Below are positions 24,141-33,068 of a DNA stretch of 64,000 bases, one piece after another. This DNA comes from a virus. Every line of letters starts with the position of its first letter. Position 1 is the first letter of the stretch. Made by a program: the position numbers and the translations under genes. Where the stretch lies: IMG/VR virus record IMGVR_UViG_3300042879_004902, positions 1-64,000 of that record; one strand, 5' to 3'. The notes beneath the pieces were generated by a model that was not told where the DNA came from, did no database searches, and saw only the letters and a program-made list of their open reading frames with translations.

Positions 24141-26759
24141 TCAGTCGTGTGCCTTAATTAGGACATAGCCAGGGGTGACGCCTGAGCCAGCTGCGCTCAC
24201 TCTAACGCGCATCAGTGCAGCGTTGATATCAAGCACGGTCAACTGCACCGTGCTACTAGCCACAGCGGTGAGCGGAGTGCCGATTGAATACCAGCTGGCT
24301 CCGTTGTCGTCTGAACCTTCCATCTGAAGCGCAGGGGCGGCGGTGGCAGCACCGATGTTCACCACCAGCTGGGCGCGGTTGCCAGCATCCCTGGTGTCCA
24401 GGCTTGGCGTTGTGCTGTTGAGCGTGGTGAGCACGATCGAGCGGTCGATCAGCTGGCGCACGGCTTCGGAGCTGTTGCTGTTCTGCAGGCGGTTGATCGC
24501 CCTGGTGAACGATGGCGTGGTGCCAGCCACGGACTGCACATAGCGCACCCGGTTACCGACAATCCTGATGAGCGGTGAGCGGTAGATGCCTGTGCCCGTA
24601 ATCCTCGGGAAGTCGTAGACCTTGAACCAGTTGCCGCCCGAATCGTCGGATTCTTCGATCGCCACGTCCAGCGTTGGCGTGGTGCCGCTGACTGCAGTGA
24701 CCGGAATGCTGACGCTGTAGCTGGTGCCAAACGTCGGTGTGAATGCCGCCGTGGTCGTGGTTGTTGTCAACGCCGCTGAGGCCACATCCGCGATGATGCC
24801 AGGCAACGCCAGGTTGGCGGAGGTGACGGCTGCGACGGTGCCGGTGCCGATGTTGGCGGTGACGGTGCCGCTCACCGGCTGGGTGCCCAGCGCACCGCCC
24901 AGCACCTGCACCGGCAGCGCATGGCTGCCGACAGGATCGCTACTGGCTACTCGGATCTTCTGCCGTCCCTGATCCTCAATCTGAATGAATCCTGTCGTCA
25001 GTGTGGTGGTGCTGGCCGGTGCAGTACTGCCGTTCTGCACCACGATGAACAGGTACAGCACCGTCTCAGGATCGGGGACGTTCTCGATCCTGCTGGCTCG
25101 GTTTGTCCACTGGTAGCCGGTGTTACTGGCCACCAGCGCATCAGAGAATCCGGCCGTGAGTACGTCGAAGTTGATCTGCCCGACATGGCCAGGCGATGCA
25201 GTGGTGTTGATCGTGGCGGTGGTGTTGCCGCTGTTCCAGCCGCGACGCTGTGCGTCGAAGCTGGCATTGGTCGCAGTGGTGCCGCTGTACTCCAACTGGA
25301 TGTAGTTCCAGCCGTACAGGGTCAGGGTGCCGCTACCGGATGCTGGCCATGCTGCGACGGTGAAGTTGACTGTGAGCCCTGAGACACTGGCAATGGCATA
25401 GCGGCCTGGGATGCCAGCGGCGCCAGTGATTCGCGACAGTCGCACGCTCTGGCCAACATTGGCCGCTGTGAACGGGTTGGTAGTGGGGAAAGTGACCGTG
25501 ACGCTGGTGGCGCTGTTGATTGTGTAGGACAGCGCCGCACCAATCAAATCAGCCAGCTCAAACCTGAATGTCTGGTTGGCGATCCTCTGAGACAGGATCA
25601 CCTTCTGGCGTGCCAGCAACGAGCCTGAGAACGTATCAATCGAGCGGATCACCGTTTCGCTGTTGGCGGTGGTGCCAGTCGTGATGACAAGGTTTCCGGC
25701 CGACTGGTTCACCGTCATGCCGCTGCCCGTCTGCAGCAGGGTAAACTCCTCAGCCGCTTTGCCGACGATCCCGCTGCCAACTTCAGCAAAGCCCGCACGC
25801 ATGAATGCCGGGTTGCTGTTGGTGACCGGCACAGGCGTGGCCCGCAGCTCGTTGTCCGTCAACCCGCCACCGCCAGCCGGCAACACCACCGGCAGCCGGC
25901 CGCTGTCCAGCGCCGGAAGCTTCCCGTTCACTGCTGCCAGCGTCGTCTCTGTTGCAGCGCCAGTTGGGAGCGGTAGGGCGCTGGCGCTCACCGGCTGCGT
26001 GGCTTGCCAGAACGTGCCAGATACCGGCACTGCAGTGGCTCGCAGCTCGGTGTCAGTCAGCGGGCCAGAGACCGTGGGGGTTCCACTGATAGTGACCGCA
26101 GGAGTTCCAGTGATCGAAACAGTTCCACTGATCGGCTGCGTGGCCTGAAAAAAGGTGCCAGTTACCGGAACTGCTGTGGCTCGGAGTTGCGTGTCCGTAA
26201 GCGGCCCGCTTACGGAAACCGCTGCTGCGCGGAGTTGCGCATCAGTTAACGGTCCTGAGACTGCAGCTGTACCTGTAATTGAAACACTACCGCTGATTGG
26301 TTGCGTAACGCCGCTACCATCCACTGGCATGCGACCGCTTACCAGTGCTGGTGTTTTCCCATCAATGCTGGTTAAACTGCTGTTACCACTTGTTTGATTG
26401 GCTGCAGTAGCTGCGCCTGTTGGCAATGGCAAACTGCTTACACTTGCCAATACAGCAGAAGCACGTAATTCCGAATCCGTAAGGCCGCCAGAGCTTGTAC
26501 CTTCTTCTACAAAAATCTGAAGCCTATCACCAGAACTCATTGCACTGGTATCGTAAGTTAACGCAAGAGTTGTATTACCCCCACCAGTACTAACTGTTCC
26601 CCCTAGAGAATTAACATCAAACTCGTAAATTATAATGTTGTCTGTTACATTTGTAATCAATAAAAATTTTTCTAACGTATACGTACCAGGAATTGTTACT
26701 GTTCCAACAGTAGAAACACCCGGCGTAAAGGTGTAACTTGTAATCAATTTCTTAGCCAT
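24141..26759 (-). CDS. Large repeat-containing tail adhesin
   Basis: 872 residues. The N-terminus is a small beta domain (KLITSYTFTPGVSTVGTVT). Residues about 110-310 are repeats of LTDxQLRATAVPVSGTFxQ and QPISGTVSITG; then come beta sandwiches and two related C-terminal modules (LDVAIEESDDSGGNWFKVYD / LQMEGSDDNGASWYSIG). The LTD(T/N)ELRA..PVPV repeat is common in phage tail fibres. The middle and C-terminal coding sequence is visibly more G+C-rich than the 5' end, suggesting mosaic origin. Confidence 0.75.
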   Translation of the reverse strand: MAKKLITSYTFTPGVSTVGTVTIPGTYTLEKFLLITNVTDNIIIYEFDVNSLGGTVSTGGGNTTLALTYDTSAMSSGDRLQIFVEEGTSSGGLTDSELRASAVLASVSSLPLPTGAATAANQTSGNSSLTSIDGKTPALVSGRMPVDGSGVTQPISGSVSITGTAAVSGPLTDAQLRAAAVSVSGPLTDTQLRATAVPVTGTFFQATQPISGTVSITGTPAVTISGTPTVSGPLTDTELRATAVPVSGTFWQATQPVSASALPLPTGAATETTLAAVNGKLPALDSGRLPVVLPAGGGGLTDNELRATPVPVTNSNPAFMRAGFAEVGSGIVGKAAEEFTLLQTGSGMTVNQSAGNLVITTGTTANSETVIRSIDTFSGSLLARQKVILSQRIANQTFRFELADLIGAALSYTINSATSVTVTFPTTNPFTAANVGQSVRLSRITGAAGIPGRYAIASVSGLTVNFTVAAWPASGSGTLTLYGWNYIQLEYSGTTATNASFDAQRRGWNSGNTTATINTTASPGHVGQINFDVLTAGFSDALVASNTGYQWTNRASRIENVPDPETVLYLFIVVQNGSTAPASTTTLTTGFIQIEDQGRQKIRVASSDPVGSHALPVQVLGGALGTQPVSGTVTANIGTGTVAAVTSANLALPGIIADVASAALTTTTTTAAFTPTFGTSYSVSIPVTAVSGTTPTLDVAIEESDDSGGNWFKVYDFPRITGTGIYRSPLIRIVGNRVRYVQSVAGTTPSFTRAINRLQNSNSSEAVRQLIDRSIVLTTLNSTTPSLDTRDAGNRAQLVVNIGAATAAPALQMEGSDDNGASWYSIGTPLTAVASSTVQLTVLDINAALMRVRVSAAGSGVTPGYVLIKAHD
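25830..26470 (-). repeat. Tandem repeats inside the large adhesin
   Basis: Codes several units of LTDxxLRA(T/A)xV(P/S)V-S-G followed by QPxSGTVSITG-type strands. Unit length varies between about 18 and 35 residues, and the units nearest the 5' end are less regular. Such repeats build elongated beta shafts. Confidence 0.65.
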
Positions 26760-26935
26760 TAGCTTAAAGCAATAACGAAGGGAACGGGGTTTTTGCCAGG
26801 GGCTCCAGCTGGTCCTGTATTTCCGATATCTCCTTTAGGTCCTTGCGGTCCAGCTGTGACAACTTTGACAACTTCTGTTTGTACAGTTTTAACAAGGACG
26901 TTATTAGTTGGAGTTGTTATGAGAATTGTTGTCAT
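26759..26935 (-). CDS. Small collagen-like virion peptide
   Basis: 58 residues: a strand-rich N-terminus (MTTILITTPTNNVLVKTVQT) followed by the collagen-type triplets GPQGPKGDIGNTGPAGAPG and a hydrophobic end. Gly-X-Y runs trimerise in phage fibres. It is coupled on both sides: its start overlaps the upstream stop by four bases, and its stop overlaps the adhesin ATG. The prolines in the triplets make it a conceivable target of the oxygenase at 22944. Confidence 0.65.
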   Translation of the reverse strand: MTTILITTPTNNVLVKTVQTEVVKVVTAGPQGPKGDIGNTGPAGAPGKNPVPFVIALS

Positions 26936-27270
26936 GCTGTGTAACCCTCAGAAACGTAAAAAGTCCCTTCTAAATAATACTCTTTTCTTCCGCTTGGATT
27001 TGTTAATAGCACATCGTAGTAACACTTATCAGGCAAAGAAGTTGTCTGCGTATCTGTAAGACTAAGCAGAATTTGTCCGTTAGGTCTACTTGTATATGTG
27101 ACGGTAAAATCAACGTACTTTGTTGTACGGGTCAAGTCCCAAATTTGAGATGCAGCAGTCCAACCAGTTAAGTTAATGTTGGTGTTTTCTTCATCGATAA
27201 ACTGCAGCGACATGTCATAAACAGCACGCCGCTGTATGGTGTCATCAAATTTGGCTGGGTGGACCGACAT
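26932..27270 (-). CDS. Virion protein, baseplate/fibre connector-like
   Basis: 112 residues, with YDMSLQFIDEENTNINLTGW, ASQIWDLTRTT and RKEYYLEGTFYVSEGYTA. The layout (intended strain-like beta sandwich with T-D-T-Q-T-T-S-L-P) recalls small phage proteins placed before collagen-like fibre genes. No named domain is assigned. Confidence 0.6.
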   Translation of the reverse strand: MSVHPAKFDDTIQRRAVYDMSLQFIDEENTNINLTGWTAASQIWDLTRTTKYVDFTVTYTSRPNGQILLSLTDTQTTSLPDKCYYDVLLTNPSGRKEYYLEGTFYVSEGYTA

Positions 27271-27321
27271 ATTAAAGCTTATTAGCCACTTTTAACTACC
27301 CCAATTTTAAGTGGGAAACAT

Positions 27322-27618
27322 TTAAAAAAACACCCGCACTGGCTGTTCAGGCGTGACGACATAGGCGTCCCACTCCTCAGGCAACTCACCGATGTAGTTG
27401 ACGTGCCAGCCGCTCAGCAGCACGGGTGGGGTAAGCACCTCGCCGGTCTCGGGGTCGTAGGTGCCTCCTGTGTAGATGGGACCGATGACATCCAAGGCGT
27501 GGGTGTGGCTGGCGGTGAGCACCACGGTGTCGCCGTCTTCATTGGTGGTGGTAAGGCCAGCAGCATCCAGCGCAGCCATGCCGGTGAATTCGTCTGGGAA
27601 TCGGAGGTAGTAGGTCAT
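27322..27618 (-). CDS. Small hypothetical tail protein
   Basis: 98 residues from ATG 27618, MTYYLRFPDEFTGMAALDAA, with SHTHALDVIGPIYTGGTYDP and ending PVRVFF. The ATGA overlap with the upstream fibre gene fixes the start. Similar short proteins with the HTHALDVIG-type strand occur after phage fibre genes; function unknown. The spacer 27271-27321 holds a weak AAGTGG inverted repeat. Confidence 0.6.
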   Translation of the reverse strand: MTYYLRFPDEFTGMAALDAAGLTTTNEDGDTVVLTASHTHALDVIGPIYTGGTYDPETGEVLTPPVLLSGWHVNYIGELPEEWDAYVVTPEQPVRVFF

Positions 27619-28868
27619 TGAGTGATTGATGGCAGGTTGGTTAATGCGGTAGCCCATCCGACCACGCGTGCAATGGTGCCGTTGAAATAGCCACCAGCTT
27701 GATTGCTACCGATTCTAATGCGGTTTACAGTTGGCAACGTGCCGGAAGTATCAAGCTGTGAAGCGCCACCGTCAACGCTGAAAGCATAGTTATTAGTGTC
27801 AAATGCGGCTGCCGCGCGGGCGGTCACGCTGGCTGCCACAGTGCCGCCATCTAGATCGGCCACAGTGCTGCCACCGTCAGTTACCAGCAACTTCGGATCG
27901 GTGCCGCTGGTCAGGATCTCAATGCGCTCATTGGCAGTGTTATCATCCAGCGATACCACTGGCCTTGTGCCAGATGCAGGGCTGCGGAACTGCGCAAACA
28001 GGCTACGAACATTGGAACCGATTGACGTGATGGTGGCAACGTCCGCGCTGCGGGTGACTGCGGCGGTGGTGGTGGGGATGTAACTGGTGGGGAAGGCTCC
28101 GGCTTCTAGTTGGGCGCCCCAAATGAACAATCCTTTGGTAACATCACCAGCGTAAGACCTAGCAAAGCTATCATTATTAGCAAAATTGCTTATTCGTGCA
28201 GAAGCGCCCAACGCACATGTGTTAGTCGCGGAACACCTATACCAGCCATTTGCATAGGCTTGGATGCTAGCGGTCACGCCAGCATCAGAACCTTGAACCG
28301 AACCGCTGCCAGAAAGGTTAAAGCGGGCAAATCTGTTTGTAAAAGTAGTAGGCGGGTAGCCAATCTCAAAGTTTCTACCGCCAATGCTTTTGACAAAAAC
28401 AGAGTACGTATAGGCTGTGCTGGTAACAAACGTAAAAGGCATACCATCTTGAACGTGCAAGCCAGTTGCTGCCGTTTCTAGGTATTGATCAGCCGTTGAA
28501 GCACCATCTGGAGCGGTCGTTTGGTTTTGCGACAGGGTGATGTTTGTCGGTGTCAGCCATTGGCTAGTGTCCTCTGAATACGTCAGGCTGTTCGTCCTCT
28601 GCTCCTCCACCAGCAGGCCCAGGCTTTCGCCGGTTGTGGGGTTGTGGTCAAACCTCGGCACATCCACAGCTGCCGTCTGCAGCGTTCCCGCACTGTCGAT
28701 GTAGGTTGCGCTGCTGGCGCGAGTAAACGTAACTAAATTTAGACCAGTTGCAGAATCAACCAGACTTTTTGTAGACGCAAAATTTAAATCTAGAGCAGCA
28801 GATTTAAAAGTATTTGAAACAAAACTGCCAACAGCGGCGCCACGTGCACTAGGAATTGCTAAAAACAT
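27615..28868 (-). CDS. Tail fibre with lectin/LamG-like domains
   Basis: 417 residues. VTFTRASSATYIDSAGTLQT, VPRFDHNPTTGESLGLLVEE and QRTNSLTYSEDTSQW are the signature of phage fibre/head-spike domains followed by a carbohydrate-binding sandwich (YTYSVFVKSIGGRNFEIGYP, GWYRCSATNT). The C-terminal half (FDTNNYAFSVDGGASQLDTS) is concanavalin/LamG-like. Probable role: host-surface binding. Parts of the gene are G+C-rich, like the adhesin at 24141. Confidence 0.78.
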   Translation of the reverse strand: MFLAIPSARGAAVGSFVSNTFKSAALDLNFASTKSLVDSATGLNLVTFTRASSATYIDSAGTLQTAAVDVPRFDHNPTTGESLGLLVEEQRTNSLTYSEDTSQWLTPTNITLSQNQTTAPDGASTADQYLETAATGLHVQDGMPFTFVTSTAYTYSVFVKSIGGRNFEIGYPPTTFTNRFARFNLSGSGSVQGSDAGVTASIQAYANGWYRCSATNTCALGASARISNFANNDSFARSYAGDVTKGLFIWGAQLEAGAFPTSYIPTTTAAVTRSADVATITSIGSNVRSLFAQFRSPASGTRPVVSLDDNTANERIEILTSGTDPKLLVTDGGSTVADLDGGTVAASVTARAAAAFDTNNYAFSVDGGASQLDTSGTLPTVNRIRIGSNQAGGYFNGTIARVVGWATALTNLPSITQ

Positions 28869-28873
28869 ATTTA

Positions 28874-29278
28874 TCAGGAAGTGGTATCACCAGCAAACAA
28901 GTACTCGTTTGCAACAACGCTAATTAATGATGCAACAGAATATTGCCCGCTAGTTTTATTTGCACTGGACCTTAAACGCAAAGTGACGCCTGCACCAGCA
29001 GAAACCGCAACCTGACCTGTACCGTACTGAACAACGCTGCAGTTAAATCCAACGCCTAATCCACTTGGGATTGTTAAAGTAACTGCGGAACCGTTTGTAA
29101 AAACAATGACTTTACCGTTATCTGTTGTCTTTAAAGTATACGTTGTACCTGATTGAGTGTTAATAGCTTGCGCTGTAAACTGATAGTTATCAGCAAAAAT
29201 GCCAGGAACATCAACATAGGAATTAAAAACCATTATCCCGTTGCTTGGGTTAAGTGAAACGTATCCAGAGATGTCCAT
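28874..29278 (-). CDS. Small tail-fibre-type beta protein
   Basis: 134 residues: TYTLKTTDNGKVIVFTNGSA then VTLTIPSG, GFNCSVVQYGTGQVAVSAG. This is the short beta-prism-like module often found at the C-terminus of phage fibres, here as a separate gene. It ends five bases before the lectin-like fibre gene starts. Confidence 0.65.
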   Translation of the reverse strand: MDISGYVSLNPSNGIMVFNSYVDVPGIFADNYQFTAQAINTQSGTTYTLKTTDNGKVIVFTNGSAVTLTIPSGLGVGFNCSVVQYGTGQVAVSAGAGVTLRLRSSANKTSGQYSVASLISVVANEYLFAGDTTS

Positions 29279-29317
29279 AGTAAATTTTTATCTTGAGTCA
29301 ATTTTAAAGCAAGATAA

Positions 29318-32242
29318 TCAAGCTTGTGCTTCTGTCCAGGACATACGCGCCTGGATGGAGTTAGTAGCAACTGAACTTACATTTGTTACCCTAACGGTAA
29401 CCACATCTGGACCATCAGGATAAAGATTCGCAACAGTAGTAGGAACGTTAGCGTTTACGCCACCGCCAAGAATACTTGTACCTAAATCACGAACAAGAGT
29501 AAGTTCCTGTTGAACAACGGATGGAGTGTATACAAAGAATGAGAAGATGCTTTCACCGCCCGTCACAGTTGTGCCAGCTGAATGGTAGGAGACCTGTGCC
29601 AGGCTAGAGCCGCCAGCTGCCGAAAAAGTTCCGGAGCTTACCCGACCATTGAGGATGAGTTCAACGCGGAAGATAGCAGCGGTCCCTGTAGCAGCGATGT
29701 CCATCTGGCGCAACGTAAGCTGCATACGATTAATCAGGTCTCTTGCACCAAGAGCACCGATCAAACCAGAGTCAACGCTTGGTGCCAGGCGAACACTCAT
29801 TAGAGCAACAGTACCGCTTGCAGCAATGTTAGTCAAGGCTGTTGTCATGCCAGCCTGGAATACGAATGATTTGTCGTCGTCGTAACGACCATCCATGATT
29901 ACAGCGGAGCCCCAGTGCGAAAGCGTAGAAGCAAATTGCGCGGGGAAGGATGCAACCTGTACTGGTGCAGTTGCACTATATGTAAAAGTTTGAGCTGTAG
30001 CTGCGCCGCCACCGCTGCTTAAACCACCAGAACCACTGATGTTTGTAACAGCCCTGGTCAAACCAGTAAACGTTGTTGCTGTCTTGCTGTTGTAACGGAT
30101 GTATTCAATTGCAGCACCTGTATTACCCGGCGCAGTAACAATTACAACACCTGACTGCGGAAAGTTAGCGGTGCTTGCAACTGTAAGCGTGCTGAGTTCT
30201 GTGTTAGAAAGAGTTGCAGCTAACGTCGTAAAAAGCGGAATAGTATTGCACTCATAACGAGAGCACATGTTGCCGGAACGCATGTAAGCTTCCGTGTTAC
30301 GGTTGCTGTTAGAAATGCGGTGACAATAAATGACCTCACCGTTTTGATCTTTAAAGCCGAAGCGAATTGCGCCAGCACCGTACCAGGAGTAATCGATATA
30401 CATCATCTGCATCTTTGTAAGATCCAGATTGAATCCGGCGCTTCCAGTGCCGTTGCAACGATCAAGATTCCACTGAGATTGCGAATATCTTTCATCAATA
30501 CGCTTACTGGCAATACAGTTTGAAACGTTTGTAGCAGAACGGTATTCAGGATAAATAACCATTGAAGTATTACTGCTAATCGATTGGACCAAATAGGTCA
30601 TGCCTCGAATAACAACGTAATCACCAGGAACTAACTGCTGTGCAAATTGAGTATTTGTACCGGTTACAGAACCAGAACCGGAGTTTACTGCCAGAGTTCC
30701 AGAAAGCTGTTTCGTACTGCTCCGTTTAACGGCGTACAAGGTTTGTCCATCAAACTCAAAAAAGAATCCGTTTTGTTCATCAAAAAGACCAATACGGCTG
30801 CGAGCGCCGTACCAACCAGAAGGCGAAACAATGATAGCAGAACCTGTAGCTGTAGCAGCACTAGGAGTAGATGCTGCAGTGTAAGTAAAACTCAAGTCAG
30901 TTGGAACAGTTTGGACAAGAAACGTTCCGTTGTAAGCAGTTTCATTGCAACCAGTAACCACAACATAGGGTCCACCTGGGACTGGATAGAGAGTTGATGT
31001 TGAGCCAGCAGCTGCAGTAATAGTTCCAGTTGGTGCGCTTCTTACATCAAACTGGAACACAGTCGGACTAAGAACAGCTTTAACTGTCCAATTGCCATTA
31101 GGAGGGTTGGTAGTCGCTGTTGTACCTGTCACAAAAACAGGGTCACCAACAGCAAAACCGTGCGGGTTTGTCGTTGTGCAGTTGATTGTTAAACTGTTAT
31201 TGATGAATTGTGAATAGGTAAACGCCAGGCCTGCACCAGCGTTAACAGCAATGCCAGTATCAGAGACGTAAGACGGGTTTAAGTTGTGTGGGAATTTAAG
31301 GTTGACAGTGACAGTAGCGCCAGAAGAAGTAATCGAATCTACGTTAAATTCTGGTTTTACGCATGTACCAGTACTGAATTGAATGCCTTTACCGGACTGG
31401 TAACGGAAATAACGACGCGTTTGGCGAATCAGTTGGTTACCTGAATAAGGATAGCCAGCAGTAAAAGCAACGCCACCATCAAACGAACGATGGATAATGC
31501 TTCCGTACGGACGAGGATAAAGGTTGGTAGAACCTGCAGTGTTATTGATTGTGCCTGTTGGAGCGTTGATTACTGCAAAAGTAAACGTATTAGATGTTGG
31601 AGTAGTACGTACAACCCACGAACCGTTAGGTGGGTTTGTTGTTGCAGTAGTGCCAACAACATAAACGGCATCACCGATGCTTAAGCCGTGGGCATTTGTT
31701 GTTGTACAGGTAATAGTTGTAGTCGAAAAAGTAAATGCAGTTGTACCCGTTAACGGAATACCCGAGCCCGTATAAAAGTTACCGCTGAAAATATACGTTT
31801 TTGTTGCGTCAAAAATTGAACCAGCACCAATTGTATTAGTTGCTACATACGTAAAGTTCACACCAGCGCTGACAGTGTTTACTAGGAACCAACCGTCAGC
31901 CAAAGGATTGGTCGTACTCTGGACGTAAATAGGCGTACCGACTGCGGGAGGCGTGGTCGTCAGAACAGTGACAACGCGTGTGCCAGCGCCGGATACACCT
32001 GTAATGGTTAACGGTGTAGTAACGTCATAGAATGCACTGGGCCGGTTACTTAACAGGTTCAGCGATTCCCACTTAGTTGACTGAGTGCTGTATTCAAAGT
32101 CAGTATCGATCAGTGCCTGCGGCGTAGAAACACGCAGTTTGCCCACAGGGTCCTGCAGAGTTTCACTGGGGGCAATCGGAACGGGATTATAGAAACGATC
32201 AGTCCCGTCCGGGAACATGTGCTGAAAAGATGTAGCAGGCAC
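29318..32242 (-). CDS. Large virion structural protein
   Basis: 974 residues, beta-rich. Internal repeats of the type TTTNPHGFAVGDPVFVTGTT then ATTNPPNGNWTVKAV occur at least three times (about residues 85-145, 170-240 and 350-420). The core SQWNLDRCNGTGSAGFNLDL and FGFKDQNGEVIYCH is shared with the 437-residue protein at 5023-6336. A cyanophage tail or surface protein is likely; the exact position in the virion is unknown. A TAGAAT promoter-like site lies 29 bases upstream. Confidence 0.8.
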   Translation of the reverse strand: MPATSFQHMFPDGTDRFYNPVPIAPSETLQDPVGKLRVSTPQALIDTDFEYSTQSTKWESLNLLSNRPSAFYDVTTPLTITGVSGAGTRVVTVLTTTPPAVGTPIYVQSTTNPLADGWFLVNTVSAGVNFTYVATNTIGAGSIFDATKTYIFSGNFYTGSGIPLTGTTAFTFSTTTITCTTTNAHGLSIGDAVYVVGTTATTNPPNGSWVVRTTPTSNTFTFAVINAPTGTINNTAGSTNLYPRPYGSIIHRSFDGGVAFTAGYPYSGNQLIRQTRRYFRYQSGKGIQFSTGTCVKPEFNVDSITSSGATVTVNLKFPHNLNPSYVSDTGIAVNAGAGLAFTYSQFINNSLTINCTTTNPHGFAVGDPVFVTGTTATTNPPNGNWTVKAVLSPTVFQFDVRSAPTGTITAAAGSTSTLYPVPGGPYVVVTGCNETAYNGTFLVQTVPTDLSFTYTAASTPSAATATGSAIIVSPSGWYGARSRIGLFDEQNGFFFEFDGQTLYAVKRSSTKQLSGTLAVNSGSGSVTGTNTQFAQQLVPGDYVVIRGMTYLVQSISSNTSMVIYPEYRSATNVSNCIASKRIDERYSQSQWNLDRCNGTGSAGFNLDLTKMQMMYIDYSWYGAGAIRFGFKDQNGEVIYCHRISNSNRNTEAYMRSGNMCSRYECNTIPLFTTLAATLSNTELSTLTVASTANFPQSGVVIVTAPGNTGAAIEYIRYNSKTATTFTGLTRAVTNISGSGGLSSGGGAATAQTFTYSATAPVQVASFPAQFASTLSHWGSAVIMDGRYDDDKSFVFQAGMTTALTNIAASGTVALMSVRLAPSVDSGLIGALGARDLINRMQLTLRQMDIAATGTAAIFRVELILNGRVSSGTFSAAGGSSLAQVSYHSAGTTVTGGESIFSFFVYTPSVVQQELTLVRDLGTSILGGGVNANVPTTVANLYPDGPDVVTVRVTNVSSVATNSIQARMSWTEAQA

Positions 32243-32270
32243 TGGCTTACTATTAATCTAGGCTGTTTAA

Positions 32271-32279
32271 ATTCTAGCA
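32271..32279 (-). promoter_or_regulatory. Candidate extended -10 promoter for the 974-residue virion gene
   Basis: On the - strand TGC-TAGAAT fits an extended -10 element (TGn-TAnnnT), followed by a leader of roughly 20-25 bases to the ATG at 32242. No clear -35. Similar TAGAAT/TATAAT sites precede other leftward virion genes. Confidence 0.35.
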
Positions 32280-32305
32280 GCGTTGTCAATTAAGCAGAAA
32301 TTCTT

Positions 32306-32761
32306 TTAGCAACCAAGGTTAGATTTAAGCAGCCATTGGAATTTTTTGTGCGCCCGCGCCCGCTCTACTGCCAAATCAAGAGTTAGGTCATCGCCAACAG
32401 CACCGGCTTGTTTTGCAATTTCAGTAAATTTATCTGCTAACAGATCAGAGTTTGCTGCCAGTGTGCTGATCAAACCTTCCTGATCAAAGCAGTCGTCTGG
32501 AACAGCAGGAAGTGTGGAGTAGTTAAGATCTTCAACTGTTTTAGGAGCAGCAATATCCAAAGAACGAAGATGCTCAGCGATTGCATCAAGGCCATCTTGA
32601 AGCTCTTCATACATTGACTCCGTCAGTTTATGGATTGAGTAGAACTTACAGCCGATTAAATTCCAGTGCACAATATACGTCTGATTAAGCAAGTAAGACG
32701 TATCACGCAATGCCTGCACCAATGCAATGTAGCAGCCTGTTTTCTTGTCAGTTTTAGCCAT
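32306..32761 (-). CDS. Dps/ferritin-like protein
   Basis: 151 residues. The four-helix ferritin layout includes HWNLIGCKFYSIHKLTESMY then LDAIAEHLRSL and a C-terminal AHKKFQWLLKS helix. All four Dps ferroxidase ligands are present with exact spacing: His32 and His44 from one subunit, Asp59 and Glu63 from the other. Trp33 is also conserved. Dps proteins oxidise Fe(II) with peroxide and shield DNA. The gene lies between virion genes and a DUF6321-like gene, so the product may protect phage DNA or be packaged. MAKTDKK at 32761 is the better start. Confidence 0.85.
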   Translation of the reverse strand: MAKTDKKTGCYIALVQALRDTSYLLNQTYIVHWNLIGCKFYSIHKLTESMYEELQDGLDAIAEHLRSLDIAAPKTVEDLNYSTLPAVPDDCFDQEGLISTLAANSDLLADKFTEIAKQAGAVGDDLTLDLAVERARAHKKFQWLLKSNLGC

Positions 32762-32766
32762 AAGTG

Positions 32767-33066
32767 TCACCATTTTTCACGATTTGCCCAATATGCGGCT
32801 GAACCTTTGCCTTTAGCAATGTTTTTAGCATGTCGAGCTTTAAAACTTGCACGTTTTTGTTTCATGCGTTCAGACTCACCTTCTTTAGGTTTGCCTGCTG
32901 TTTCTGCACCTTGCTCCCCAAACCGAATGATTTTTTCGCCGCCAGTGACATCTTTCCCGCACGCTTTAACAACATGAGATTTGGTGGGATGCCCTGGAGT
33001 GCGGACAGGTTTATTGCACTGTATGTGTGCTTTGGATAGCTTTTTTGCTTTAGCTCGATCAGCCAT
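32767..33066 (-). CDS. DUF6321-like small basic phage protein
   Basis: 99 residues. The first half has two CxxxxxxxC-type cysteines (HIQCNKPVRTPG, VKACGKDV). The C-terminal KRASFKARHAKNIAKGKGSA then AYWANREKW is the typical end of DUF6321-type proteins. Strongly basic. Widespread in phages near structural genes; role unknown. The Dps-like gene starts five bases after its stop. Confidence 0.75.
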   Translation of the reverse strand: MADRAKAKKLSKAHIQCNKPVRTPGHPTKSHVVKACGKDVTGGEKIIRFGEQGAETAGKPKEGESERMKQKRASFKARHAKNIAKGKGSAAYWANREKW

Positions 33067-33068
33067 TG

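Noticed and set aside
26793-27059. Open + strand frame of 88 residues
   Set aside because: It is antisense to the collagen-like peptide and connector genes, whose composition and tight couplings are far more gene-like.
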